A DNA stretch of 64,000 bases from NCBI GenBank assembly GCA_025084515.1, contig JAJAGP010001686.1:62001-126000 (forward strand). The letters run 5' to 3'. The notes under the pieces were generated by a model, which was given only the letters and a program-made list of their open reading frames with translations, was not told where the DNA came from and searched no databases. Shown piece after piece: positions 58,201 through 64,000 of the stretch; within the stretch, counting starts at the first letter, position 1; each line of letters opens with the position of its first letter. This DNA comes from Ancistrus triradiatus (Eukaryota > Chordata > Actinopteri > Siluriformes > Loricariidae). The translations under genes were made by a program, and so were the position numbers.

Positions 58201-60495
58201 CCACAGTTGATTTATTCACACCAACCTGCTTGCCTATTGCATATTCACTCTTCCCATCCTGGTGCAGGTCTACAATTTTCTTCCTGGTGTCCTTCGACAG
58301 CAATTTGGTCTTGAGTTTGGAGTCTGACTGTTTGAGGCTGTGGACAGGTGTCTTTTATACAGATAATGAGGTCAAACAGGTTCCATTAATACAGGTAACG
58401 AGTGGAGGACAGAAGAGAGCTTCCTAAAGAAGTAGTTACATGTCTGTCAGAGCCAAAAATCTTGCTTGTTTGTGGGTGACCAAATACTTATTTTCCACCA
58501 AATTTATAATTAAATTATTTAAAAATCCTACAATGTGATTTCCTGGGTTTTTTCTCATTTTCTCTCATAGTTGAAGTATAGCTGTGATGGAAATTACAGA
58601 CTTGCACTGTCACGCCGGCTATACGGCTTAGGAGACAGACGCTGGAAGCGGATTTGAACTCAGGGGATATTCATTTAGAAAACTTACAAACGAACTTACA
58701 AACGGAACGTGGACAGGAATACTGACAGACGAGGTGATAAACAAGGAGATTACGCAAACGAATCAAAGACGGAGCGAGAGATAAGGTAGGTTACACGATA
58801 GACAAAGGCTGGATGGAGATAGGAGACAAGATTGAATAGGCGAGAGATAGGGAACTAGGACGAGAGAGGTAGACCAGGCTAGGATGATGAGAGGCGCGAT
58901 TAGAACAGAGATTCGGTAGACTAGATTAGGCGATAGAACAGATGGCATGAAGACGTGATAGCACAGGAGCTAGAGACGTGGGACGGAATCCACGGGACTC
59001 AGCAGTTAGAAAGTGAAAGGAGACGGTTTATATAGTGGAGGAGGAAAGTGCTAGAAGATACAGGTGCTAGCAGGTGCAAGTGATCAAGGGAGGAGGAGAG
59101 AGAAAGGGAGAGAAGGTGAACGAACGCGGTGGAAGGTGATGGAAGGTGAGCAGGTGCGTGTGCAGGTGTGACATACACAATCCGTGGCTGACTAACTACT
59201 TTTTTTACCCCACTGTATGTAATGTTGTTTATTTGCCAAGTGTTTTACACGAAACCCTCAATTTGGAACACTTGAAACAGTAATTCAACTAATGACACTA
59301 CTAGACATAACGGTTCACAATTAAACCAAAAAGTTCTATTAGGTTCTCATCTACCCACATGTACACCATTTGTTGTTCAGACAACAACAAAGTGAGAGAC
59401 AACAAAGTGGGCGATGACTTCACGTCCTTAATGGGTTGCCCTGGGTTCTTTTGTGCCCTCATGGATTATTACACACCTTGCTCTTCCCGTGATTTTTGTT
59501 GGTCATCCACTTGTGGTGAGGGTATCGATGGTCTTGACTTTCCTCCACTTGTACACAATCGGTGGACTGGTGGAGTCCAATCACTTTAGAGATGGTTTTG
59601 TAAGCATGCATCTACAGCTGTTTTTCTGAGGAAATCTAATCTAATTTGTTCATGCCATGATGCACTTCCACTATAGCTCCCTGTTTTTTAAATACAACAG
59701 TCTGCCCACTCTCACCTGAGTGTCATCCCACTAACTGAAAAACCTGACTCTAGTTTTACTTTCAAATTACCTGATTACCTTGAGGTTCACATCTTTTTGC
59801 CACTCACCGATATGTAATATTGGATCAAATGAATGTCCAAGTATAGAATTTTTGTCTTGTTTGTTTATTAAAGTTCCCTGTATCTACTTTTAGGATCTGT
59901 GTGAAAATCTCATGATGGCTTAGATTATATTTATGCAGAAATATTGAACATTTTAAAGGGCCTTTCTTTCAATCACCACTGTAGTGTCAGGGGTATCCAT
60001 TGTGCATTGTGTGCATTTAATTGATATTTGATTGTTTCGTTTTAAACATTGTATAATGTCATATGCATCCTTTTTAATTTTTTATTGTTTTAGCGCTATA
60101 TTTGTGTTGGTTGTCATAATGAAAATTATACTGCACTAAAAAGATTGATCCATACAGACCTTTTGATCTCTTTCTCAGAGGCCCATTCCAATGCGATGGT
60201 GTTTGACTGTGTTTATCTGGAGCTGTCAGCCTCACTGGAGCACGGTACTAATGACCTGTTGGAAATGACAGTGAGGACTGCCAGGGGCGACAGCCTGGGG
60301 CCAGGCTGGACCCAGGGAGCACCTGTAGGTGGCCGACGTGAGAGTTTCACTAGCAGGGCCAAGCGCTTCCTGTCAGGCCTGGTGCCACGCTCACACCATG
60401 GGAGAGAGCGCATTCGTGAGCCAGAGCATCACAGACGCAGCCGCATGTTGCGGCAGAAATCTCGCTCATGTCATGACCTCACTGCCCTGATGTAA
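34181..60495 (+). CDS. rem2: Rem2-like RGK-family small GTPase (5 coding exons)
   Basis: Joined exons 34181-34216, 38170-38491, 39003-39076, 48042-48219 and 60179-60495 give 927 nt (308 residues plus stop) in one frame. The predicted protein has an N-terminal RRGSTPLPIKHQL segment (about residues 25-37), a P-loop GQNGVGKS (90-97), the RGK-type D-x-W replacement of the G3 box (YDNWKQ, 139-144), NKSD (G4, 190-193) and an SAS G5-like triplet (220-222). It ends with RRESFTSRAKRFL...LVPR (256-274) and the RGK signature KSRSCHDLTAL (297-307). The AKRFL-x2-LVPR tail and the KHQL segment favour Rem2 over Rem1, Rad or Gem. RGK proteins bind calcium-channel beta subunits at the plasma membrane and inhibit high-voltage-activated channels; Rem2 is mainly neuronal. 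The C-terminus lacks a CAAX box, as in the family. A final extra Met follows the usual terminal Leu. Confidence 0.85.
34885..35105 (+). mobile_element. Fragment of the 40360-41640 Tc1/mariner family
   Basis: Contains GGTGATTATAATCATGATTTGG, TACAAAAGCAGTATCCATGA and CCTCAAAGAAATATTGGAAG, the start of that family's transposase region, then jumps to the terminal block CTTTTTCTGATTTGCCGTG. An internal-deletion remnant in rem2 intron 1. Confidence 0.65.
35870..35992 (+). repeat. Unclassified interspersed repeat, copy 1
   Basis: AAAATCCACAYTGTATAAGG and neighbouring sequence match 42590-42770 in the same orientation and 63430-63575 inverted. No ORF or terminal structure is obvious. Confidence 0.6.
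35985..36429 (+). mobile_element. 3' half of a Tc1-like element (54735-56986 family)
   Basis: Encodes the transposase C-terminus with SPDLNPIKMLWKDLK (catalytic glutamate changed to lysine) and EEWYKIPPSRCAGLI, ending GGHSRY with a stop at 36207-36209. It then runs through the right inverted repeat to ACCACTG at 36429. The 5' half is missing. Confidence 0.85.
36457..37067 (+). mobile_element. Solo LTR related to 14235-15082 and 31434-31893
   Basis: Starts TGTGGGGATACC, followed by a GACACTAGTGGCCAG block like the GACGCTAG block of the other LTRs. A GCTATTTAAGAGC promoter-like box is at about 36594-36606, and the end is ATATGACGAACCATAACA at 37067. No clean target duplication was found, so the left boundary is less certain. 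Confidence 0.65.
38170..38491 (+). CDS. rem2: rem2 exon 2 (N-terminal region and P-loop)
   Basis: Acceptor TTAACAG|GTTTATGGC; donor AGCG|GTAAAT. Encodes residues 13-119 and the first base of 120. Other RGK proteins begin with Met-Thr-Leu in the exon equivalent to this one; here the same position reads TTG-ACT-TTA, so no ATG start exists before 38329, which forces use of an upstream exon. Contains a tract of serines (SSSS) before the P-loop. Confidence 0.85.
38600..38768. mobile_element. Small internally deleted Tc1-like relic in intron 2
   Basis: CTAATAGAGGGTAGAGCATC and GTGTACCTAATAAAGGGGGC are the two ends of a Tc1-like family common in fish, joined through an A-rich tract with the transposase removed. 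Confidence 0.55.
39003..39076 (+). CDS. rem2: rem2 exon 3 (switch I / G3 region)
   Basis: 74 bp, acceptor TTTTGTAG, donor CAG|GTGAGT. Encodes YQRRVTIDDEDSSILVYDNW, the counterpart of the conserved YERxxxVDGE...DxWE exon of RGK genes; size and phase match that exon. Confidence 0.88.
39684..39986. repeat. ~140-bp tandem satellite running into the assembly gap
   Basis: Two full units and the start of a third: GGGCATCACA recurs at about 39682, 39822 and 39961, and the blocks between (CTGACTGGGTTACAGTCATT, GCCCACCCAGGGGCCCCAGT) are almost identical. The array stops at the run of Ns, so its real length is unknown. Confidence 0.88.
39987..40086. other. Assembly gap (100 N)
   Basis: Exactly 100 undetermined bases, a conventional size for a gap of unknown length. 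Lies in rem2 intron 3. Confidence 1.
40360..41640 (+). mobile_element. Tc1/mariner-type transposon, left end truncated
   Basis: Left: ACTGCAGACAGTATGAACCT, repeated inverted at 41500-41520. The transposase region at 40490-41140 is degenerate: helix-turn-helix RKIGMHLLISTSTVRNIIKQ, GQEHKPKLKVRDL, then YQQDNAKQ with the second catalytic aspartate near 41105, after which about 300 bp of coding sequence is missing. Right end TTTGGGGTTGTACTGG at about 41625-41640. Derivatives of the same family are at 7640-8038 and 34885-35105. Confidence 0.75.
41641..42589. other. Intron 3 sequence without recognised features
   Basis: AT-rich; no gene or nameable repeat seen. Confidence 0.4.
42590..42770 (+). 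repeat. Unclassified interspersed repeat, copy 2
   Basis: Longest copy of the family; includes GGAATAATGTAAATTGAATT, AGAAAATCCACATTGCATAA and GTGCTCCCTGATTTACGAAG, all matched in 63430-63575 (inverted). Confidence 0.65.
42960..43110 (+). mobile_element. Terminal fragment of a Tc1-like element
   Basis: GCACTTTACTAAGAACCCAT, CTCATTCATGCAATTATTGA and CCAATCATGTGGCAGCAATG are the start of a fish Tc1-like family; transposase sequence is absent. Confidence 0.5.
43583..45630 (-). mobile_element. L2/CR1-like LINE, 3' 2 kb, antisense in intron 3
   Basis: Read on the minus strand: reverse-transcriptase palm with VLLDISAAFDIIAHDVLLNR (about 45560-45480), SYLTG, then YGMPQGYVLGPLLFSLYI, FADYTQLYI (FADDT catalytic box with the second Asp mutated to Tyr) and LNSDKTEF (45367-45113). 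The thumb matches the copy at 66-416, then comes a 3' UTR ending at 43583. 5'-truncated, as is usual for LINEs. The RT frame has several breaks. Confidence 0.85.
45631..48041. other. Rest of intron 3, little recognised
   Basis: Mostly unique-looking AT-rich sequence. At 47325-47375 is a short ATTTACAGCACTTAGATGAT / TCCAGAGCGACTTATAGCAA block that I recognise as a dispersed fish repeat; a trace of the same motif is at 24070. No other feature. Confidence 0.4.
48042..48219 (+). CDS. rem2: rem2 exon 4 (G4 NKSD)
   Basis: Acceptor TGAATTATAG, donor GAGG|GTAAGG. Encodes CILVFSLTDRRSF, then TPIILVGNKSDLVRSREIS. The first part is about eight residues shorter than I expect for other RGK proteins between the D-x-W motif and the hydrophobic strand; an in-frame stop (TAG at 48039) just upstream rules out a longer exon with this frame. 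Confidence 0.88.
49146..50410 (-). mobile_element. Tc1-like transposon, antisense in intron 4
   Basis: Left end CAGTGCATACATACATTCAG next to TA. The inverted arms share AAAATTCTGTTTTCACTTTG-type and ATAATGACAAAGTGAAAGCA blocks (49250-49275 and 50290-50320). The transposase runs leftward: helix-turn-helix VELRDRIVWRHRRLQTISAA at about 50105-50040, ALKDPKSTVAFIILKWKKFG, then GRLVRVEGTLTGAKYRDILN and FIFQQDNN (second Asp) at 49590-49470, and ELERICSEEWRK near 49420. The middle is deleted and frames shift. Confidence 0.85.
50530..51945 (-). mobile_element. Tc1-like transposon of another family, antisense in intron 4
   Basis: Ends GGTGACTACACCCC (50530) and AGGTGTACTCATTTT (about 51921) in inverted relation, each followed by ATTGAAATG-type arms. 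Minus-strand transposase: SGQMKLRLLCMDQMEFRMYG (first catalytic site, WSDET changed) at 51268-51209 and HGGGSV at 51135. A shifted frame of NNDHKHSVKNTKEF (second Asp) follows. Inactive. Confidence 0.8.
52060..53745 (-). mobile_element. L1/Tx1-like LINE, 5'-truncated, antisense in intron 4
   Basis: Minus-strand fragments in order: DPKHLFNLNFLQMIDKLKLN, RLLPLSIIGCINAIKMVILP and FLYLFQNIPIYLP (53720-53550), then RRHLQKPTSVGGLGLPAFKH, YYWAANARALTYLQW, HLFVPSELDNTFSTWRENGI, LYVDNSFASFAQL and ELGETISDETWEKCLSGIHC. They parallel the C-terminal half of ORF2 of 15467-21195 but are diverged and full of breaks. A-rich tail (reverse T-rich) near 52060-52200. Confidence 0.82.
53750..54439 (-). mobile_element. 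Truncated solo LTR, same family as 14235-15082
   Basis: Shares CCAGCGCTACGG-type, ATAAAATGCCGTAGCGACRA, GCGCTTAAATAGCCAA and TGACTGACTGACAGCTCGAT blocks with the LTR at 14235-15082. On the minus strand it starts TGTCAGGGTCC at 54439 and breaks off at a CA tract at 53750, losing about 230 bp. No target duplication. It adjoins the truncated L1-like copy, so a deletion may have joined the two. Confidence 0.75.
54735..56986 (-). mobile_element. Tc1-like transposon with a nested deletion derivative
   Basis: Inverted ends CAGTGGTGCTTGAAAG (54735) and CTTTCAAGCACCACTG (56986), each next to TA. Transposase (minus): KEISEDLRKRVVDAHQAGKG and YNTISKELDSS at 56625-56540, HGRVARCKLLLSKKNIAAHV, WTDETKLFSFKEKNYVWRKG and HGGSIMVCACFAASG at 56303-56040, RRWVMQQD (second Asp) near 55910. 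The region with the glutamate lies at 55870-55690 (damaged). A different Tc1-like copy sits in the left arm at 54871-55647. Sister copies: 30170-32330, 35985-36429, 59290-59981. Confidence 0.9.
54871..55647 (-). mobile_element. Internally deleted Tc1-like element nested in another
   Basis: 777 bp, ends CTGGTCCTTCTC and its complement, TA on both sides (54869-54870, 55648-55649). On the minus strand, the leader including MGKTA is fused directly to a late part of the transposase (VKYPQSVMVWSAMSAAGVGP, LCFIKGRVNASSYQEILEHF), and a second deletion removes the SPDLNPIE region before WASITPQQCHRLIASMPRRI. So most of the DNA-binding domain and at least two catalytic residues are gone. A longer copy begins at 63585. 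Confidence 0.9.
57517..59215 (-). mobile_element. Tc1-like transposon interrupted by a solo LTR
   Basis: Ends CAGTGGGGAAAAAAAGTA and its complement, each next to TA. The transposase is short: helix-turn-helix region near 58310-58150, MVSKNPRTTQRDLMNDLQRD and LKFAREHMDDPEEDWENN at 58100-57890. It is joined by a deletion to the C-terminal MEEWAKIPATVCANLVKTYR and RKRLTSVIANRGYVTKYS at 57845-57725. The catalytic motifs between are lost. The right inverted repeat is split by an LTR at 58608-59173. Confidence 0.88.
58608..59173 (-). mobile_element. Solo LTR with 5-bp target duplication (TGCAC/TACAC)
   Basis: 566 bp, starts TGTCACACC and ends GGCGTGACA on the minus strand. It is flanked by TGCAC (58603-58607) and TACAC (59174-59178), one mismatch. 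A CTATATAAACCG TATA box is at about 59040-59029 (minus). Unlike the other solo LTRs in the window; a separate family. Confidence 0.8.
59290..59981 (-). mobile_element. Degraded Tc1-like copy (54735-56986 family)
   Basis: Short matches in order: AAAAAGTTCTATTAGGTTCT, GGTATCGATGGTCTTGACTT, GTTTTTCTGAGGAAATCTAA, GCCACTCACCGATATGTAAT and the terminal AATCACCACTG at 59981. The left end and much of the transposase are lost. It lies about 200 bp before rem2 exon 5. Confidence 0.7.
60179..60495 (+). CDS. rem2: rem2 exon 5 (C-terminal region)
   Basis: Acceptor TCTTTCTCAG; its first two bases complete a GAG codon with exon 4. Encodes AMVFDCVYLELSASLEHGTN (G5 region), the basic RRESFTSRAKRFLSGLVPRS segment and the KSRSCHDLTAL terminus, then TAA at 60493-60495. 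Confidence 0.9.
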
Positions 60496-60809
60496 AGGTC
60501 CAGTAAGAATAATAGTACAGAGAATAATTATTTAAGAATTAAGGATTGTCAAGCTAAAAGAGTAAAACTAAAAGTGTAGGTTTGGAGGAAACGATAGAGG
60601 TTAACAACATCAATGGCATTAATCCAAAGCTGAAGGCTCTATTATTGTGCAGGTACTTTAACTAGTCATTTTGAGAAGTGTTTACCAGAGTGATTACATA
60701 TAGTGTTAACCAGACCCTGCACAGAGAGTATTAAAGTTAGTGCATGGATATGTGGGGCAGTGTGGATAGTTTCACCAATTCCTTTGATTTCAAATGTCCT
60801 TCTCAACTA

Positions 60810-60815
60810 AATAAA
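60810..60815 (+). terminator. rem2: Candidate polyadenylation signal of rem2
   Basis: AATAAA, 315 bp after the stop codon and the first perfect hexamer I see in the 3' flank. Other AATAAA-like hexamers occur further down, so the real end is unproven. Confidence 0.4.
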
Positions 60816-60967
60816 TTTTCTCCAAAATGTAAAATGTAAACCTTGGAACAGGATCAGAATATGTTATGTTGCTATGTATATCTCATTATTGTAGACTCAT
60901 ACATACACAAATGTATATGTATAAAATAATTTATAGATTGCTACATTTGGTAGACTAATTCATTAAC

Positions 60968-61497
60968 TATGAAGGACAGCCCAGAAGTTGAATCTGTTCA
61001 TCTGGACATAGGTCCCCTCCTTGGTTCAGATATGGACGTTCCCTTTTTACAAAAATGGCTTCTTTCAGATCCTGGATAGGGAGGAACGAGGGTTTGAACG
61101 CGGAGTAAAAGAAGCCATTTTTGTAAAGAAAAGAACGTCCATCCCTGAAACGAGGAGGGGGCCTCAGAGTACATCTCTCACCATCTTACAACGCAGGCAT
61201 CGCAGCCCTTCCCCAATCCTGTGTGAATGGCACACATGGCCATTGTCATTAATGGATATGTCAATCTGCATATTAAACTGATCACCGGTCCCATTGTTAT
61301 GCAGTGGTGCTGGTACCAGTCTTTATGCAAATGTGCTGTATATAAGATTGGGAAAGTTTTCCAACTAGCTGAGACTGAAGAAGTCACATAGATGAGTGAT
61401 GAAACGTTTCTCCAACAAAACCAGATGAACAGATTCAACTTCTGGGATTTTCTTACCTGGATTATTGAGCGTGCATCAAGATGATATGAAGGACAGC
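60968..61497 (+). mobile_element. Penelope-like element, 3' fragment with 13-bp target duplication
   Basis: Flanked by TATGAAGGACAGC at 60968-60980 and 61485-61497. Its + strand encodes ILDREERGFERGVKEAIFVK (about 61070-61130), the characteristic end of Penelope-like polyproteins just after the GIY-YIG endonuclease, then RRGPQS. The 3' UTR has GAGACTGAAGAAGTC and GATGAAACGTTTCTCC blocks. The 5' end is an inverted piece: 60981-61005 is a perfect reverse complement of 61421-61445, and 61032-61065 mirrors 61108-61142. The element is 5'-truncated and rearranged. Confidence 0.75.
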
Positions 61498-63425
61498 ATA
61501 CCACACTGAATTTATTTTCCAACTACCTTACACAATGAAAGAATACAAATGATCAACCAGGACGTTATTGCTGGGAGAAGTGGGAAACCGAGTCTCTCTC
61601 TTTCTTCTCTCTCTCCTTTCTCTTCAACTCATTCCTGTTTACCTTCAGGACTGTGATTGACTGACTGTGAATAAATTCGGTTTGCCTTTAGCCACATTCT
61701 CTACAGACATGGATCATAGCCATGCTCCGAGAGCCAGAGGTCTATAACAAATCGTATACACTTGTATGCACAAAAGCAATATAAAGAATTTTTTACTTCT
61801 ACAGCTACATAGCCTTAGCCTGTGTCTCATTCCTGTTTTAAACAGTCCTTGCCAACTGGACACATGCAACTCAAATGTAGTTGTAATGTATATGTAGTCA
61901 TTTAGGCTTTTTAATTTGCATTAAAATGGTTGGAAATTATGTCAGCTGTAATGTATAGGTCATTACATGAAATTATATTGTTATAATATATTCCAATTGT
62001 GATTAATTACAAAGTGTTAAAAACAATAATGGAATTCAGGCTTACTAGCATGTTATCATTGTCATACTGATGTCTCGTTTTTCGCATTGTTGAAATGCTA
62101 AAACTACAGAGAATCACTGTGATTGTCTCATCCACAGGCACAGGATTTAATGCACTAAGGCTTTTTTCACTGACACAAGGCTTTAAAATGCAGTCTTATC
62201 TAATTGTTACATGTAGTCACATCACTTGTTTTTATTTACAGTAGATGTCTTGAATAGAAATTGATGTGAGAATGAGCATTGCTGTGGGGGCTGGCCACAC
62301 ATGCTCATGCAACTGAAAATGTTCTGGAAACATTGTTCTCAATTCTGTTTCACAGTTTTTGTTGTCAACTCACTGTTACTCACTGTTGACAAATGTTGCT
62401 CACAATGTATTTGGGATGGGGAAGAAAGGAAAAATAAAAAACGGTTTGTACCACAACTTTCTGTGTTATGGCTTGAATCTCTGATTTCTCTCTAGTCTTT
62501 CATTCCCAGATCAACTCATTATTTGTCCACAAAATATCTCCTTGCCTACTGGAATAGCCTGTGACTTGGGCAAACCCTAGAACAGGCAATCCTAAGGGCA
62601 GATGGATGGGACACAAGGTGAGGGAGGAGGAGGATGACAGATGATAGTTGCCTGGCAACTGGTGCCAATGATATGGAGTGTTGGCTTGATTTGGAATTCC
62701 TTACACTTGGTGAAGTGGAACAAAATTCTGCAAACATTTGGTATAAAATCATAGCAAGCCTAAAAAAACATTTTTGATCCACCTGAGAGAACACAGAACA
62801 TGGTGTTGATTGAGTGACATTAAATATAATAAATAGTACACACATATTAGAAACCAAAAGGGTTAATTAATATTTATTTTTAGGTTTTCCATGCAAGATT
62901 TGTTTGATCTGAATTTCAAAAAAAGGGCAGCCAGTAGGAGTGTGGCTACCTATTTCAGTGTTCCTCAGTATGAAGTATGTATATTCCTTTGACAAGGAAA
63001 AATTACATTCCATAAAAAATGTAATTACTTTTGCTGCAGTACTGTTTGCTACCATTGTGTGCCACTTTCTCAGAAGTGAAATCACAAAAATCACATTCAT
63101 TAATTAGTTTATTAGAGCCAACTTAAAGCAAAACAGGAATTGAACACTTTTACTTTACACTTTCAGTCCATTACTCACTAAATTACATGAGATTTTTTAA
63201 CACTTTATTATAAAATAAGCGTTGTGTTAATGATTTCAGATGGTAAGTAAGATTGACTTACTTACCATTACTTGTCATGAGGCTGAATCTCCATCTACAG
63301 GCGCCATAATGTAACTGCAGTCAGTTAAGGTGTACCGGAAAATGCGAATAAGAGCTAATTCAGCCTCGTCTCTGCTATGATACAACAAACACTCTTTCAA
63401 CTCCCCAATTCATGTTACATTAAAG
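61498..63425. other. Downstream stretch without recognised features
   Basis: AT-rich sequence; only short open frames with no motif I can recognise. Confidence 0.45.
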
Positions 63426-63429
63426 TTAT

Positions 63430-63575
63430 TATGGATTTGTTGGAACATATCCCGTTCGCATCAGGGAGCACCTGCACATCTCCGTTAATGCACATAATGC
63501 CTTATATGTGGATTTTTGGGGGGATCTGAAACGGAATAATTCAGTTTACATTATTGTTTATGGGAAAAATTATAT
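63430..63575 (-). repeat. Unclassified interspersed repeat, copy 3
   Basis: Inverted relative to 42590-42770; ends in a TA tract at 63571-63584 directly before a Tc1-like element. Confidence 0.65.
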
Positions 63576-63584
63576 ATATATATA

Positions 63585-64000
63585 CTGGTCCTTCTCAAAG
63601 AATTAGCATATTGTGATAAAGTTAATTCTTTTCCGTAATGTAATGATAAAAATTAAACTTTCATATATTTTAGATTCATTGCACACCAACTGAAATATTT
63701 CAAGTCTTTTATTGTTTTAATACTGATGATTTTGGCATACAGCTCATGAAAACCCAAAATCTCACAAAATTAGCATATCATGAAAAGGTTCTCTAAACGA
63801 GCTATTAACCTAATCATCTGAATCAACGAATTAACTCTAAACATCTGCAAAAGATTCCTGAGGCTTTTGAAAACTCCCAGCCTGGTTCATTACTCAAAAC
63901 CGCAATCATGGGTAAGACTGCCGACCTGACTGCTGTCCAGAAGGCCATCATTGACACTCTCATGCAAGAGGGTAAGACACAGGTCAAGCCACTTTTGAAC
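63585..64000 (+). mobile_element. Tc1-like transposon, 5' end, cut by the window end
   Basis: Starts CTGGTCCTTCTCAAAGAA after TA. The 320-bp leader is nearly identical to the minus strand of 54871-55647 (read from the other end), but here the coding region is not deleted where that copy is. Confidence 0.9.
63908..64000 (+). CDS. Tc1-like transposase, N-terminus, partial
   Basis: ATG at 63908 opens 31 codons with no stop to the window end, beginning MGKTADLTAVQKAIIDTLMQ, the start of the DNA-binding helix-turn-helix domain. It enables cut-and-paste transposition in an intact copy. Whether the rest is intact cannot be seen. Confidence 0.75.
   Translation, partial: MGKTADLTAVQKAIIDTLMQEGKTQVKPLLN

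Noticed and set aside
60145..60178. Extension of the last rem2 exon upstream to the ATG at 60145
   Set aside because: The acceptor TTTCTCAG at 60171-60178 and the phase of exon 4 place the exon start at 60179; the upstream residues do not resemble RGK proteins.

Overview
The window is vertebrate nuclear DNA, almost certainly from a teleost fish. It holds one host gene split by long introns, fish-type Tc1/mariner transposons with inverted repeats of about 200 bp, L1-like, L2/CR1-like and Rex/CR1-like LINEs, Ty3/Gypsy fragments, a Penelope-like fragment and tRNA-derived SINE-like repeats. There is one 100-base assembly gap (39987-40086). I found no operon-like or prokaryotic organisation.

The host gene is an RGK-family small GTPase, best matched to Rem2, on the + strand from a CpG-rich promoter/exon 1 (about 33865-34216) to a stop codon at 60493-60495. 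Five coding exons (34181-34216, 38170-38491, 39003-39076, 48042-48219, 60179-60495) join in one frame with GT/AG junctions and encode about 308 residues. The introns are about 4.0, 0.5, 9.0 and 12.0 kb and are largely transposon sequence.

Upstream (1-33860): an L2/CR1-like LINE 3' end; the chromodomain tail and 3' LTR of a Gypsy element; a non-autonomous LTR element with minisatellites in LTR and interior; a Tc1-like element (5293-6747); a MITE (7640-8038); a Tc1-like element (10081-14111) split by a 2.5-kb insertion with a target-site duplication; a solo LTR (14235-15082); a full-length but frameshifted L1-like LINE with a 16-bp target duplication (15467-21195); more LINE and Gypsy relics; and two Tc1 copies, one carrying a LINE tail and a solo LTR.

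Inside the gene (34217-60178): intron 1 carries a mosaic of Tc1 pieces and a solo LTR; intron 3 a 140-bp satellite running into the gap, a Tc1/mariner copy and an antisense L2/CR1-like LINE; intron 4 four antisense Tc1-like copies (one with a deletion derivative nested in it, one with a solo LTR), an antisense L1-like LINE and a truncated solo LTR. Downstream is a Penelope-like fragment with a 13-bp target duplication, and the window ends inside a Tc1-like transposase gene.

The mobile elements are not a cooperating system. The value of the region lies in the rem2 gene model and in an unusually readable record of nested insertions, many dated relative to each other by intact target-site duplications. 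I did not find convincing evidence of a new biological system.
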